Shown here piece by piece: positions 17,191 to 25,323 of a stretch of DNA of 64,000 nt. A program made the translations under genes and the position numbers. The stretch is from Pseudomonas haemolytica (GTDB lineage Bacteria > Pseudomonadota > Gammaproteobacteria > Pseudomonadales > Pseudomonadaceae), in assembly GCF_009659625.1 (NCBI RefSeq), contig NZ_VOIW01000002.1, forward strand, positions 620,001-684,000. Reading direction: 5' to 3'. Every line of letters starts with the position of its first letter. The first letter of the stretch is position 1. The notes beneath the pieces were generated by a model. That model worked only from the letters and a program-made list of their open reading frames with translations. It made no database searches and had not been told where the DNA came from.

Positions 17191-17427
17191 GATTATAGAC
17201 AGTCTGTGAAAGTCATCCTCGATACAAGGTGTCCAGATAGAGGTTTTTTGCCTAAAATTTGCCCAGGCTTCCAAACGCATAGCACGATTCGCTGGGCTGC
17301 TATTGATGCCTGAGCATTTGCCATCTACGATTCACACGGGCGGCTAAATAAGTACCTTCGGTTCAGTCACGATATCGCATAAATTCAACAGTAGGCTTGC
17401 TTTAACTACTGCACGAGGAGCTTGAAA
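17191..17427. other. Intergenic stretch downstream of the TolC scar
   Basis: I see no gene here. GAGGAG at 17415-17420 is the ribosome site of the next gene, and the AT-rich bases before it are likely its promoter. Confidence 0.4.
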
Positions 17428-17778
17428 TTGAAATCTCTGTTATTCGTTTTTTTGGTGTTTGGGGTTTCTTGTAACTTCGTAAACGCAGCCTCTGTAGGAA
17501 AAACCCAGATTATTGAAGCGGCCATGAAGGAATGTAAAGGTTTGACCAGCTTGATAAACCCTTCAGCCCTGGGGTCGTCGGCGTTTTTCCCTGAGCCAGA
17601 TGGAGTCGTTGCCGTTTTAATACAGGGTATACAGCCTCCACCGTCCATGAAAAATCAAGTAGGCGCTGAGTTATGCCTATATTCTTTACACGAAAAAACG
17701 GCACGCCTTGCCAATTGGGATGCTTTGGCAAGATCAAAAGGTCTCCCCACTTATATAAGACCTCCTAGCAATCTCTAA
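17428..17778 (+). CDS. Small secreted protein of unknown function
   Basis: The start chosen is TTG 17428, seven bases after GAGGAG; an in-frame TTG at 17422 is too close to that site. The 116-residue product has a signal peptide (MKSLLFVFLVFGVSC...NA, cut before ASVGK) and two cysteines in the mature part (KECKG and ELCLY). It converges on the second GG-leader gene. Immunity proteins for secreted microcins are small and usually next to the peptide gene, so this is a candidate. Most known class II microcin immunity proteins are membrane proteins, though, and this one is not. The family is not recognised. Confidence 0.6.
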   Translation: MKSLLFVFLVFGVSCNFVNAASVGKTQIIEAAMKECKGLTSLINPSALGSSAFFPEPDGVVAVLIQGIQPPPSMKNQVGAELCLYSLHEKTARLANWDALARSKGLPTYIRPPSNL

Positions 17779-17987
17779 ATGAATAAAAATTGGCTACATG
17801 TATCGACATACACACCCCCTATAAATGACATTGAAATAGTATCTAGAGGAGATACGTCCCCTGGGTCATGACTCATACCATCATCCAGACCTGGCCCAGG
17901 ATCATGGGAAATCGGATCCTGTGATATATCCCCCCCACCTGCAACAAGTAGCAGCTCTTCAGCGGTCAATTCCCTTAACGCACTCAT
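17775..17987 (-). CDS. Second double-glycine leader peptide precursor
   Basis: This 70-residue product has AGGTGA nine bases before the ATG. It begins MSALRELTAEELLLVAGG, a double-glycine leader. The predicted mature part (about 51-52 residues) is very acidic, with SQDP, SHDP and SHDP spaced as a short repeat, then a hydrophobic C-terminal third with one cysteine (GGVYVDTCSQFLFI). It should be cut and exported by the C39 exporter at 8844-11018. It lies upstream of the Fic gene, separated by two plus-strand genes and the scar, so it is probably transcribed on its own. The stop overlaps the end of the convergent secreted-protein gene by four bases. Confidence 0.75.
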   Translation of the reverse strand: MSALRELTAEELLLVAGGGDISQDPISHDPGPGLDDGMSHDPGDVSPLDTISMSFIGGVYVDTCSQFLFI

Positions 17988-18252
17988 CTTTAATCACCTG
18001 ATTTAATAATGGGTGAGTCGATCAATCTCGCCAGTCTTGGATGTAGAAACGCACATTTGGCCCAACAGTTACCGGACTTTCGTTCATGGTTGGCAGATAG
18101 CTAATGATTGGGAGCTACCTTCGTATGGTGGGTTAACCGGCGCGTCAGTTCCCTGTAGCAATGACTTGACCGTTGCGCTTCACTTCGTTCGCTGTGATCA
18201 GCTTACGGTGGGACCTTTACCCACAAGATTGCGCCCCATGGTGGGCGCAAAG
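17988..18252. other. Intergenic stretch between peptide gene and tRNA-Asn
   Basis: No convincing gene is visible. It holds the upstream region of the second GG-leader gene and an inverted repeat TTGCGCCC...GGGCGCAA at about 18227-18250. As the DNA beside a tRNA 3' end, it is where an island junction would be expected, but I see no integrase gene and no copy of the tRNA end in this window. Confidence 0.35.
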
Positions 18253-18253
18253 C

Positions 18254-18281
18254 AAAAAAAAAGCCTGCATCTCTGCAGGCT
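18254..18281 (-). terminator. Rho-independent terminator of tRNA-Asn
   Basis: On the minus strand AGCCTGCA-GAGA-TGCAGGCT forms a hairpin followed by a run of Ts (the A run at 18252-18260 on the plus strand). It lies directly after the tRNA gene. Confidence 0.85.
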
Positions 18282-18291
18282 TTTCTCTATC

Positions 18292-18367
18292 TGGCTCCAC
18301 GACCTGGACTCGAACCAGGGACCCAATGATTAACAGTCATTTGCTCTACCAACTGAGCTATCGCGGA
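18292..18367 (-). tRNA. tRNA-Asn (GTT)
   Basis: The 76-base minus-strand sequence starts TCCGCGATAGCTCAGTTGGTAG, has the anticodon loop CTGTTAA (anticodon GTT, Asn), the T arm GGTTCGAGTCC and an encoded CCA end. Its 3' end faces the accessory region to the left, the usual orientation for island insertion at a tRNA gene. Confidence 0.96.
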
Positions 18368-18427
18368 ATGCGCCGTATGTTACTGATTAAAAAGAAGAAG
18401 TCAAGCTTTCCCTGACATCTGCCGCAA

Positions 18428-19324
18428 TTAACCTCCAATGCCTGTGGAAAACGCAGGGTCCTTGGCCAGATCCAACCAGGCTCGCGCCGCTGGCGGCAGG
18501 TGGGCGCTGGCGCGCCAGGCCAGGGCGATGTGCCAGTCGGTGTGGGGTTCGTCCAGGGGGACCAAGGCGATGCCGGCGTGTTGGTGTTTGTGCGCCAGCA
18601 TCCGTGGCAGGAAGGCAACGCCCAGCCCTGCGGCGACCAGGTCGACAATAAAGTCGATTTGCCCGCTGCGGGCGGTGACTTTGGGGCTCACGCCCTTGCG
18701 CTCGCAAGCGCTGAGGATCTTGGCGTTGAGGGCGAAGCCGGCTTCGAACAGGATGAATGGCGAGTCCGCCAGGTCGGTGAAGTCGATGCGTTTGCGTCGC
18801 GCCAGTGGGTGGCTGATGGGCAGCACCGCGATCAACGGTTCGTTGCGTACCGGTTGGTAGTCGAAACCTTCGTCCACCGGCAACAGCAAGGCCGCCAGGT
18901 CGACCTCCCCTGCTTCCAGGCACTCACGCAGTTTTTTACTGCCGTACTCAGTCAGTTCAATGTCGATGTCTGGATAGCGGCTGCGGTAGGTGGCGAACAT
19001 GGCTGCAAACAACACACCGCACCCCACCGGCGGCAAGCCGATGCGCAGCACGCCGCGCTTGAGACCGCGCAGGTCGTTTATTTCCGCCATCAGGTCGTTG
19101 CGCTCGGCGAGCATCACCAAGGCCCGACGGTAGGCAATTTCGCCGGCTGCGGTGAGTTCGTTCTTGTGGCCGAGGCGATTGAGCAGCGGCGTGCCCAACT
19201 CGTCTTCCAGCGTCTTGACCGCCTTGCTGACGGTGGATTGGGTCAGGGCCACTACGTCGGCCGCCTGGGAGAACCCTCCCTGGCGCACCACCTCGACAAA
19301 TGCGCGCAGTGTTCGCAGGTTCAC
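18428..19324 (-). CDS. LysR-family transcriptional regulator
   Basis: This 298-residue protein has an N-terminal winged helix-turn-helix (MNLRTLRAFVEVVRQGGFSQAADVVALTQSTVSKAVKTLEDELGTPLLNR) and a LysR substrate-binding domain from about residue 90. It is divergent from lldD across 100 bases, the classic layout for a regulator of its neighbour. Control of lactate use is therefore likely, with the ligand unknown. The best-known lldD regulator, LldR, is of the GntR family, so this is a different arrangement. Confidence 0.92.
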   Translation of the reverse strand: MNLRTLRAFVEVVRQGGFSQAADVVALTQSTVSKAVKTLEDELGTPLLNRLGHKNELTAAGEIAYRRALVMLAERNDLMAEINDLRGLKRGVLRIGLPPVGCGVLFAAMFATYRSRYPDIDIELTEYGSKKLRECLEAGEVDLAALLLPVDEGFDYQPVRNEPLIAVLPISHPLARRKRIDFTDLADSPFILFEAGFALNAKILSACERKGVSPKVTARSGQIDFIVDLVAAGLGVAFLPRMLAHKHQHAGIALVPLDEPHTDWHIALAWRASAHLPPAARAWLDLAKDPAFSTGIGG

Positions 19325-19424
19325 ACGTATTCCTTTTGCGACTGGATATCAGTGATAAAAGTTGCTTTTATCATGTCACAACTTTGCTTAAGGTGAAGCA
19401 CTTTGCCTTGTGGAGACACCGTAG

Positions 19425-20555
19425 ATGATCATCTCGTCCGCTTCCGACTACCGCGCCGCGGCCAAGCGCAAGTTGCCGCGCTTTCTGTTCGACTACATCG
19501 ACGGCGGCGCCTACGCCGAGCACACCCTGCGCGCCAACAGTTCGGACCTGGCCGAGATCAGCCTACGCCAGCGCATACTGCGCAATGTCGACAACCTGAG
19601 CCTGACAACCAACCTGTTCGGCACGGAACTGGCCATGCCGGTCATCCTCAGCCCGGTCGGCCTGACCGGCATGTATGCCCGGCGCGGTGAAGTGCAAGCA
19701 GCCAAGGCGGCCGCTAACAAAAACATCCCCTTCTGCCTGTCGACGGTGTCGGTATGCTCGATTGAAGAAGTCGCTTCCCAAAGCTCGCAGTCGATCTGGT
19801 TCCAGCTGTATGTGCTCAAGGATCGCGGCTTTATGCGCAACGCCCTGGAGCGGGCGCAGGCGGCAGGGGTGACCACGCTAGTGTTCACGGTCGATATGCC
19901 CACACCCGGCGCGCGCTACCGCGATGCTCACTCGGGCATGTCCGGCCCGTACGCGGCACAGCGGCGGATGTTGCAGGCGGTCACCAAGCCACAATGGGCG
20001 TTCGATGTAGGCTTGATGGGTCGCCCTCACGACTTGGGCAATATCTCCAAGTACCTGGGCAAACCCACCCACCTGGAAGACTACATCGGCTGGCTCGCCA
20101 ACAACTTCGACCCATCAATCAGCTGGAAAGACCTGGAGTGGATCCGTGAGTTCTGGAAGGGCCCGATGATCATCAAGGGCATTCTCGACCCACAGGATGC
20201 CAAGGATGCGGTGAGTTTCGGCGCCGACGGCATCGTGGTCTCCAACCATGGCGGTCGCCAGCTCGACGGCGTGCTGTCCACGGCCAAGGCGTTGCCGCCG
20301 ATTGCCGAAGCAGTGGGCGACGACCTGACCGTGCTGGTGGACTCAGGCATTCGCTCCGGGCTGGACGTGGTGCGCATGCTCGCCCTGGGCGCCAAGGCGT
20401 GCCTGCTGGGACGTGCCACTGCCTATGCGCTGGCTGCCGAGGGCCAGCACGGGGTAGAAAACCTGCTGGACATATTTGCCAAGGAAATGCGCGTGGCCAT
20501 GACGCTCACCGGCGTCACTTCAATCGCGCAGATCGACCGTAGCACCTTGATATAA
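19425..20555 (+). CDS. lldD: FMN-dependent L-lactate dehydrogenase
   Basis: This 376-residue protein oxidises L-lactate to pyruvate with FMN, passing electrons to the membrane quinone pool. Features are the N-terminal [46 protein letters not shown], the FMN and substrate-binding [15 protein letters not shown], the active-site histidine in [10 protein letters not shown], and [18 protein letters not shown]. Length is slightly under the E. coli enzyme (about 396). It starts at ATG 19425, 100 bases from a divergent LysR gene. Confidence 0.93.
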   Translation: MIISSASDYRAAAKRKLPRFLFDYIDGGAYAEHTLRANSSDLAEISLRQRILRNVDNLSLTTNLFGTELAMPVILSPVGLTGMYARRGEVQAAKAAANKNIPFCLSTVSVCSIEEVASQSSQSIWFQLYVLKDRGFMRNALERAQAAGVTTLVFTVDMPTPGARYRDAHSGMSGPYAAQRRMLQAVTKPQWAFDVGLMGRPHDLGNISKYLGKPTHLEDYIGWLANNFDPSISWKDLEWIREFWKGPMIIKGILDPQDAKDAVSFGADGIVVSNHGGRQLDGVLSTAKALPPIAEAVGDDLTVLVDSGIRSGLDVVRMLALGAKACLLGRATAYALAAEGQHGVENLLDIFAKEMRVAMTLTGVTSIAQIDRSTLI

Positions 20556-20983
20556 CGCGGTTATTTGACCCTATCGAGTGCAAGGAGGTACGCCTGGGTG
20601 TGTCGTGACGGGCGCACACGTTTCATTTGCGGTTTAAAACCGGCGTTAATCAGTAAAGATGATCGGGCTGACGGTAACTCAGCCCGTAAAAAGCCAAATA
20701 TATGGCGCCATTGTTTAACAGACTCTTCTTACTTCAAGAAAACATGATTGATTTATAAGGGTTTTTACAAATCCAGCGAGTTTGGCATGAAACTCGCTCT
20801 ATTTGTTTTCAAGCAGGTTACGCGATGACAAGACGTGCGGCAGTGTTCCGGGGTTATAACCCGAGGCAAAGCGGTTTAAACTGTTTCCATTGTTTTACGA
20901 TACTGAAGGAACAGTAAGACGCTTGGCACTCGCCACTCTCATCCCGCCTGTAAGACAGTCTAGCGCTTAGAGGCCACCCGCTT
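20556..20983. other. Intergenic region with two hairpins between lldD and the GGDEF gene
   Basis: No gene is convincing here; the one short open frame has no recognisable product. It contains a stem CGGGCTGA / TCAGCCCG at 20664-20686 and a terminator at 20776-20797, then the promoter region of the diguanylate cyclase. Confidence 0.5.
20776..20809 (+). terminator. Terminator downstream of lldD
   Basis: The stem GCGAGTTT / AAACTCGC (20776-20783 and 20790-20797) with loop GGCATG is followed by TCTATTTGTTTT, a T-rich tail. Confidence 0.75.
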
Positions 20984-21910
20984 ATGAAAACCCCTACCCA
21001 GACCAACGCAATTGACTTCGACAGTGCCAAATTGCAACGCCTGGGATTTGGTCAGCCGCCCCTTCGCCCTTACCGCCCCGCTACGCTTACCGAACTTCGC
21101 CAGCAATTGAACCAGCAGTTGCAAACCAGCCTGGAGCCGGAACGCATCCTCGGCCTGTTCTTTCGCGAAATACAGCGCCTGGTGCCACTGGACGCGTTGC
21201 AATACCGTCACGCCGCCAGCGATCTGCGCCTGGAGTTCGGTCACCGGGGCCACCACTCAGTAAGCTATACCTTGAGCCACGAAGGCGAGCACCTGGGTGA
21301 ACTGATATTGCGCCGTAACCAGCACTTGACCGATGAGGAACTCAGCCAGCTCGAAAGCCTGCTGGTGAGCTTGCTTTACCCGATGCGCAACGCCCTGCTC
21401 TACCGCGCGGCCACGCGCAGCGCCCTGCGGGACCCATTGACCGAAACCGGCAACCGCGTCGCCATGGACCAGACTCTGCAACGGGAAATCGACATGGCCC
21501 GGCGGCACATGCACCCCTTGTCTTTACTGATGCTGGACATCGACCACTTCAAGAAAATCAACGACACCCATGGGCATGCCGCTGGCGACAGCGTACTGCG
21601 CGCCGTGGCTGGGGCGATCAAACGCCAGTTGCGTAACGTGGATATGGTGTTCCGGTTTGGCGGGGAAGAGTTTCTGATCCTGCTGTCCAACACCGGCCGC
21701 GATGCAGCGGGGATGGTCGGTGAGCGCCTGCGCCAGGCGGCACAAGCCCAGGACTATTGGGTGGAGGGCAAGCGGATCGAATTGACGGTGAGCCTCGGTT
21801 GCTCGACGTTATTGGCTGCCGAGTCGGCTGAAAGCCTGCTGCGCCGGGCCGACAATGCGTTGTATGTGGCCAAGCGCGAAGGCCGCAACAGGCTGGCGAT
21901 GGCGGGGTAA
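20984..21910 (+). CDS. Diguanylate cyclase (GAF-like N-terminus, GGDEF domain)
   Basis: This 308-residue protein makes c-di-GMP from two GTP. The C-terminal GGDEF domain has an intact GGEEF (in FRFGGEEFLILL, about 230) and an RNVD inhibitory I-site five residues upstream, so product inhibition is expected. The N-terminal 140 residues look GAF-like and carry no membrane segment, so the protein is cytoplasmic. It stands alone after a terminator. Together with the RbdA-like protein downstream it places two c-di-GMP genes close together. Confidence 0.92.
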   Translation: MKTPTQTNAIDFDSAKLQRLGFGQPPLRPYRPATLTELRQQLNQQLQTSLEPERILGLFFREIQRLVPLDALQYRHAASDLRLEFGHRGHHSVSYTLSHEGEHLGELILRRNQHLTDEELSQLESLLVSLLYPMRNALLYRAATRSALRDPLTETGNRVAMDQTLQREIDMARRHMHPLSLLMLDIDHFKKINDTHGHAAGDSVLRAVAGAIKRQLRNVDMVFRFGGEEFLILLSNTGRDAAGMVGERLRQAAQAQDYWVEGKRIELTVSLGCSTLLAAESAESLLRRADNALYVAKREGRNRLAMAG

Positions 21911-21931
21911 GCCCCCGCCATCACCCTCGCA

Positions 21932-22744
21932 TCACGCCTCGCTGGCGACGCGCACTGGGCGCTCGCGAACGGCTGGCGCCTTTTCTTTGTCTTTTTCCAC
22001 GTTCTCCAGGCGCATGCAGCTTTCCAGGAACAGATACATGTAGTCATAGCTCTTGCACACCGCCTGGCGCAGCTCCTCCTGCAAGGCCTTGCTCGGGTTG
22101 TTCCCGGCGAGGGTGCAGATAATTTCCAGGGCTTCCCAAGGGTGGGCGTCGTCATACTGGGCGTGCATCTTCAGCCACTTCATCGCACGCTTGCGATCTT
22201 CCTCGGGGAAGGCGGCGGCATACACACCGGTAGAACAGACCACGGCGGACCACTCCCCCGTCGCCCCTTCGATCGCGTAGTTGGTGGCGGCAATCGCGAC
22301 GATCAACGGATCTGCCGAACTGGTGTGCCAGCACCAATGACTCAGTGCATGCAACTCCGGCGGCACATCCTGCGCTTGCAGCTCTTCAAGGCTGACGCCG
22401 TGGGCACGCGCCCAGTGCACCCAATAGTCAGCATGATTGAGTTCCACGCGAATATTACGCATCAGCCAACGTCGCGCCATGTCCTCCCCAGGATGGCGGG
22501 CAAACTTGGTCTTGGTCAGGTTCTGCGCCATGTACAAGGCAAACTGTTCCACCACCGGCCAACCACCAATCAGGTAGTGACGCATGGTCTTGGCGCTGAG
22601 GGCGTTGTCGCGCATGCGCTGATACAGTTCGTGCTCGACAACTCGACGCTTGCTCTCGCTACAGGCCTGGATCAAGTGCTGCGCCCAGGCTGGGTAACTC
22701 GAGGCTTCCATAAGCGGGCCGGTTCTGTTGAATGTGTCGATCAC
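21932..22744 (-). CDS. TenA/PqqC-like (haem-oxygenase fold) protein
   Basis: This 270-residue protein starts at GTG 22744 with AAGGAG seven bases upstream. It is all-helical and carries conserved residues of the TenA/PqqC-like family: YLIGGWPVVEQF at about 58-69, NIRVELNHADYWVHWA at about 97-112, TNYAIEGATGEWS, and HAQYDDAHPWEA at about 208-219. The His/Glu/Asp pattern may bind iron, as in haem-oxygenase-like diiron oxidases. Substrate is unknown. It lies after the RbdA-like gene on the same strand. Confidence 0.82.
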   Translation of the reverse strand: MIDTFNRTGPLMEASSYPAWAQHLIQACSESKRRVVEHELYQRMRDNALSAKTMRHYLIGGWPVVEQFALYMAQNLTKTKFARHPGEDMARRWLMRNIRVELNHADYWVHWARAHGVSLEELQAQDVPPELHALSHWCWHTSSADPLIVAIAATNYAIEGATGEWSAVVCSTGVYAAAFPEEDRKRAMKWLKMHAQYDDAHPWEALEIICTLAGNNPSKALQEELRQAVCKSYDYMYLFLESCMRLENVEKDKEKAPAVRERPVRVASEA

Positions 22745-22789
22745 TGTGGGGCTCCTTTTTAAGTGTGATTGTACAGACCAGCAGATGTT

Positions 22790-25252
22790 TCAGCGGAATG
22801 TGCCGGGCGCCTTGAATAACAGAGGCTGTGGCCGCACAGGTCGACACTGCAAGCTATCAAAGGTAAACAATTGCGGGCGTTCAATCAGGTAGCCCTGAGC
22901 GTAATCCACACCGATCTCAAGCAAAGCCTGTTCGATCTGCGGTGTCTCAACGAACTCGGCAATTGTGCGCTTACCCATGACGTGGCCGATGTGGTTGATC
23001 ACTTCGACCATGGCACGGTTAATCGGGTCGTCCAGCATATCCTTTACGAAACTTCCATCGATCTTCAGGAAGTCTACAGGTAAATGTTTCAAATATGCGA
23101 ATGAGGACATTCCGGCGCAAAAATCATCGAGTGAAAAATGGCAACCTAAGGCTTTGAGTTCATTAATAAATCGAATCGCACTACCCAAATTCGCTATAGC
23201 GCTGGTTTCAGTTATTTCAAAACAAATCATGTCTGGCGGTATGTTGTAAGTGTCAAATTTCTCACGCAAAAAACCTAGAAAATCATCATCGCCAATAGTT
23301 ATGCCTGACAGATTAATCGCACACATCGCCATGGGTCGACCCGGGCGCTCACTCATGCAGCGGGCGATAACCTTGAAGACATTTTCCACCACCCAGCGAT
23401 CCAGGGACGTCATCAAGCCGTAACGTTCGGCCGCGGGGATAAAACTGTCGGGCAAAATGATTCGCCCCGCTTCATCATGCAGGCGCAGGAGAATTTCAAT
23501 GTGCCCGTTGCCGGCCTCGGTTTGCCCCAAAGGCGAAATTTCCTGGGCGTAGAGGCAAAAGCGATCTTCTTCCAAGGCCATGTGCAGCCGCTGCACCCAG
23601 GCCATCTCGCCAAAGCGCAGGGACAACTCCGAGTCATCGGCATGGTAGACCTGCACGCGGTTACGGCCCTTTTCCTTGGCCATGTAGCAGGCCATGTCAG
23701 CGGCGCGCAAGGAGGTTTCCAGGGTGGTCGGGGGTTGCGATATATGCACCAGGCCGATACTGACGGTGGTCATGAAGGGCCGGCCTTTCCACACGAAGTG
23801 CAGGCTCTGCACGGTATGGCGCAAGCTCTCGGCGATCTTTTCCGCTACCGGCGCCGGGCAGTTCTCCAGCAAGATGCCAAATTCATCGCCGCCCAAGCGG
23901 GCCAACGTATCGCCCTCGCGCAAATCCGATTGCAGCAACGCGCAGATGTGGCGCAGCAGTTCGTCGCCCGCCGCATGGCCGCAGGTGTCATTGACCAGCT
24001 TGAACTGGTCGAGGTCGAGGAACATCAAGGCGTGTCGCCCACTTTGCTGGCGTACGACCTGTTGCAGCACTTGCTCGAGGCGGAACTCGAATTCACGGCG
24101 GTTGGCCAGCCCGGTCAAGGCGTCGTGGGTCGCCTGCCAGGAAAGGTTGGCGATGTACTGGCGCTCCTGAGTCATGTCGTGCAGCACCAGCACCGCCCCA
24201 CTGACCTTGCCAGCGCTGCGGATCGGCGCGCCCACCAGGGTGACCGAGACGGTGCTGCCGTCCAGGCGCTGGATCTGCTTGGAGTGCTCGCTGCCGCCAC
24301 TGAGTTGGCCCTTGATGATGTGCTCGATCAGGGTGAAGCCATCGGGCTCGGCGTTTTCATCCAGCAGCTTGAACAGCGCCGCTAACGGCAAGCCCTGGGC
24401 CTGCTCCGACTTCCAGTGGGTCAGCGCTTCGGCTGCGGGGTTCATATACGCAATGGCGCCGTCAACGTCGGTGGTAATCACCCCGTCACCAATCGACTCC
24501 AGAGTGATCTGCGCCCGCTCCTTCTCCGCTTGCAAGGCATCGGCGAAGGCATGGCGCTGGGCCAGCAACTTATGGGTACGCAGCAACGCCAAGACGATCA
24601 GCCCCAAGGCAGTGGCCAGGTTGGTGATCAACAACAGGCGCAGGATCATCCGCGAACCTTCGCCCAAGGCATCGCTGAACGCCTTGGCGGCCGGTGTCAC
24701 CCCCTCGTTGATGGCAATGATGCGTGCCTTCCAGCTCCGCACATCATTACCCGTGACCTGATCAGCGCCGATGGCGCGGTGCATCTCGCGGGCCAGTTCA
24801 TCCAGCTGTTCCAGGTAACCATCGCCCACTGTCCACTGTTCAATGGCTTTTTCCAGATAACTGAAATGGCGGAAGTTGAGGTATAGCCAGATAAGGCTGG
24901 AAACGTCGTCCGGATGGTTGCCGCCCTTGATGATACCCAGGCGGGCAGCAGGCAGGTCAGGCGTTGCGCTGTCCAGGGCGATACGCAGTTCATGCCCGCC
25001 CTGGGGCACGGCAATGGCCTGCTGGTATTTGAGGTAGGTAGCGTCGTCGCGGCTATCGGCATAGAGGGTCAGATAGTAGATGGCGTCTTTCTGGCCCTTG
25101 GACCACAAGCTTTCGCCAGCCACATAACCACGCACCGCAGAAAGCACATAGAGACTGCCGCAGCCCAACAATGCCTGGAACAAGACCACAGCGATAAAGG
25201 GCCAGACGATACCCAGCAGCCGTGGCGTTCCGAGAGTCCGCTTTTGCTTCAT
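22790..25252 (-). CDS. rbdA: Bifunctional diguanylate cyclase/phosphodiesterase, RbdA-like
   Basis: This 820-residue membrane sensor has a first membrane segment at about 13-38, a periplasmic part, a second segment at about 207-226, a PAS domain at about 245-365, a GGDEF domain with intact GGDEF, and a C-terminal EAL domain. The EAL signature here is EILLR. The metal-binding FSLDDFCAG, the KIDGSF and the ITETSA motifs are present, so phosphodiesterase activity is likely. Architecture and neighbourhood (next to an MsbA-like ABC transporter) match RbdA of P. aeruginosa, which promotes biofilm dispersal. The symbol rests on that similarity. Confidence 0.82.
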   Translation of the reverse strand: MKQKRTLGTPRLLGIVWPFIAVVLFQALLGCGSLYVLSAVRGYVAGESLWSKGQKDAIYYLTLYADSRDDATYLKYQQAIAVPQGGHELRIALDSATPDLPAARLGIIKGGNHPDDVSSLIWLYLNFRHFSYLEKAIEQWTVGDGYLEQLDELAREMHRAIGADQVTGNDVRSWKARIIAINEGVTPAAKAFSDALGEGSRMILRLLLITNLATALGLIVLALLRTHKLLAQRHAFADALQAEKERAQITLESIGDGVITTDVDGAIAYMNPAAEALTHWKSEQAQGLPLAALFKLLDENAEPDGFTLIEHIIKGQLSGGSEHSKQIQRLDGSTVSVTLVGAPIRSAGKVSGAVLVLHDMTQERQYIANLSWQATHDALTGLANRREFEFRLEQVLQQVVRQQSGRHALMFLDLDQFKLVNDTCGHAAGDELLRHICALLQSDLREGDTLARLGGDEFGILLENCPAPVAEKIAESLRHTVQSLHFVWKGRPFMTTVSIGLVHISQPPTTLETSLRAADMACYMAKEKGRNRVQVYHADDSELSLRFGEMAWVQRLHMALEEDRFCLYAQEISPLGQTEAGNGHIEILLRLHDEAGRIILPDSFIPAAERYGLMTSLDRWVVENVFKVIARCMSERPGRPMAMCAINLSGITIGDDDFLGFLREKFDTYNIPPDMICFEITETSAIANLGSAIRFINELKALGCHFSLDDFCAGMSSFAYLKHLPVDFLKIDGSFVKDMLDDPINRAMVEVINHIGHVMGKRTIAEFVETPQIEQALLEIGVDYAQGYLIERPQLFTFDSLQCRPVRPQPLLFKAPGTFR

Positions 25253-25323
25253 GAAGTCCCTTGCACATGCACTGCTAGATACGCACGCGAAAATCCGCTC
25301 CCGATAGCACAGCCTAATCTAAA

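Noticed and set aside
18013..18333. 106-residue plus-strand frame running into the tRNA gene
   Set aside because: It reads through the terminator and the antisense of tRNA-Asn, and the product is not recognisable.
20565..20747. 60-residue plus-strand frame after lldD
   Set aside because: No ribosome site or family, and it overlaps a hairpin.
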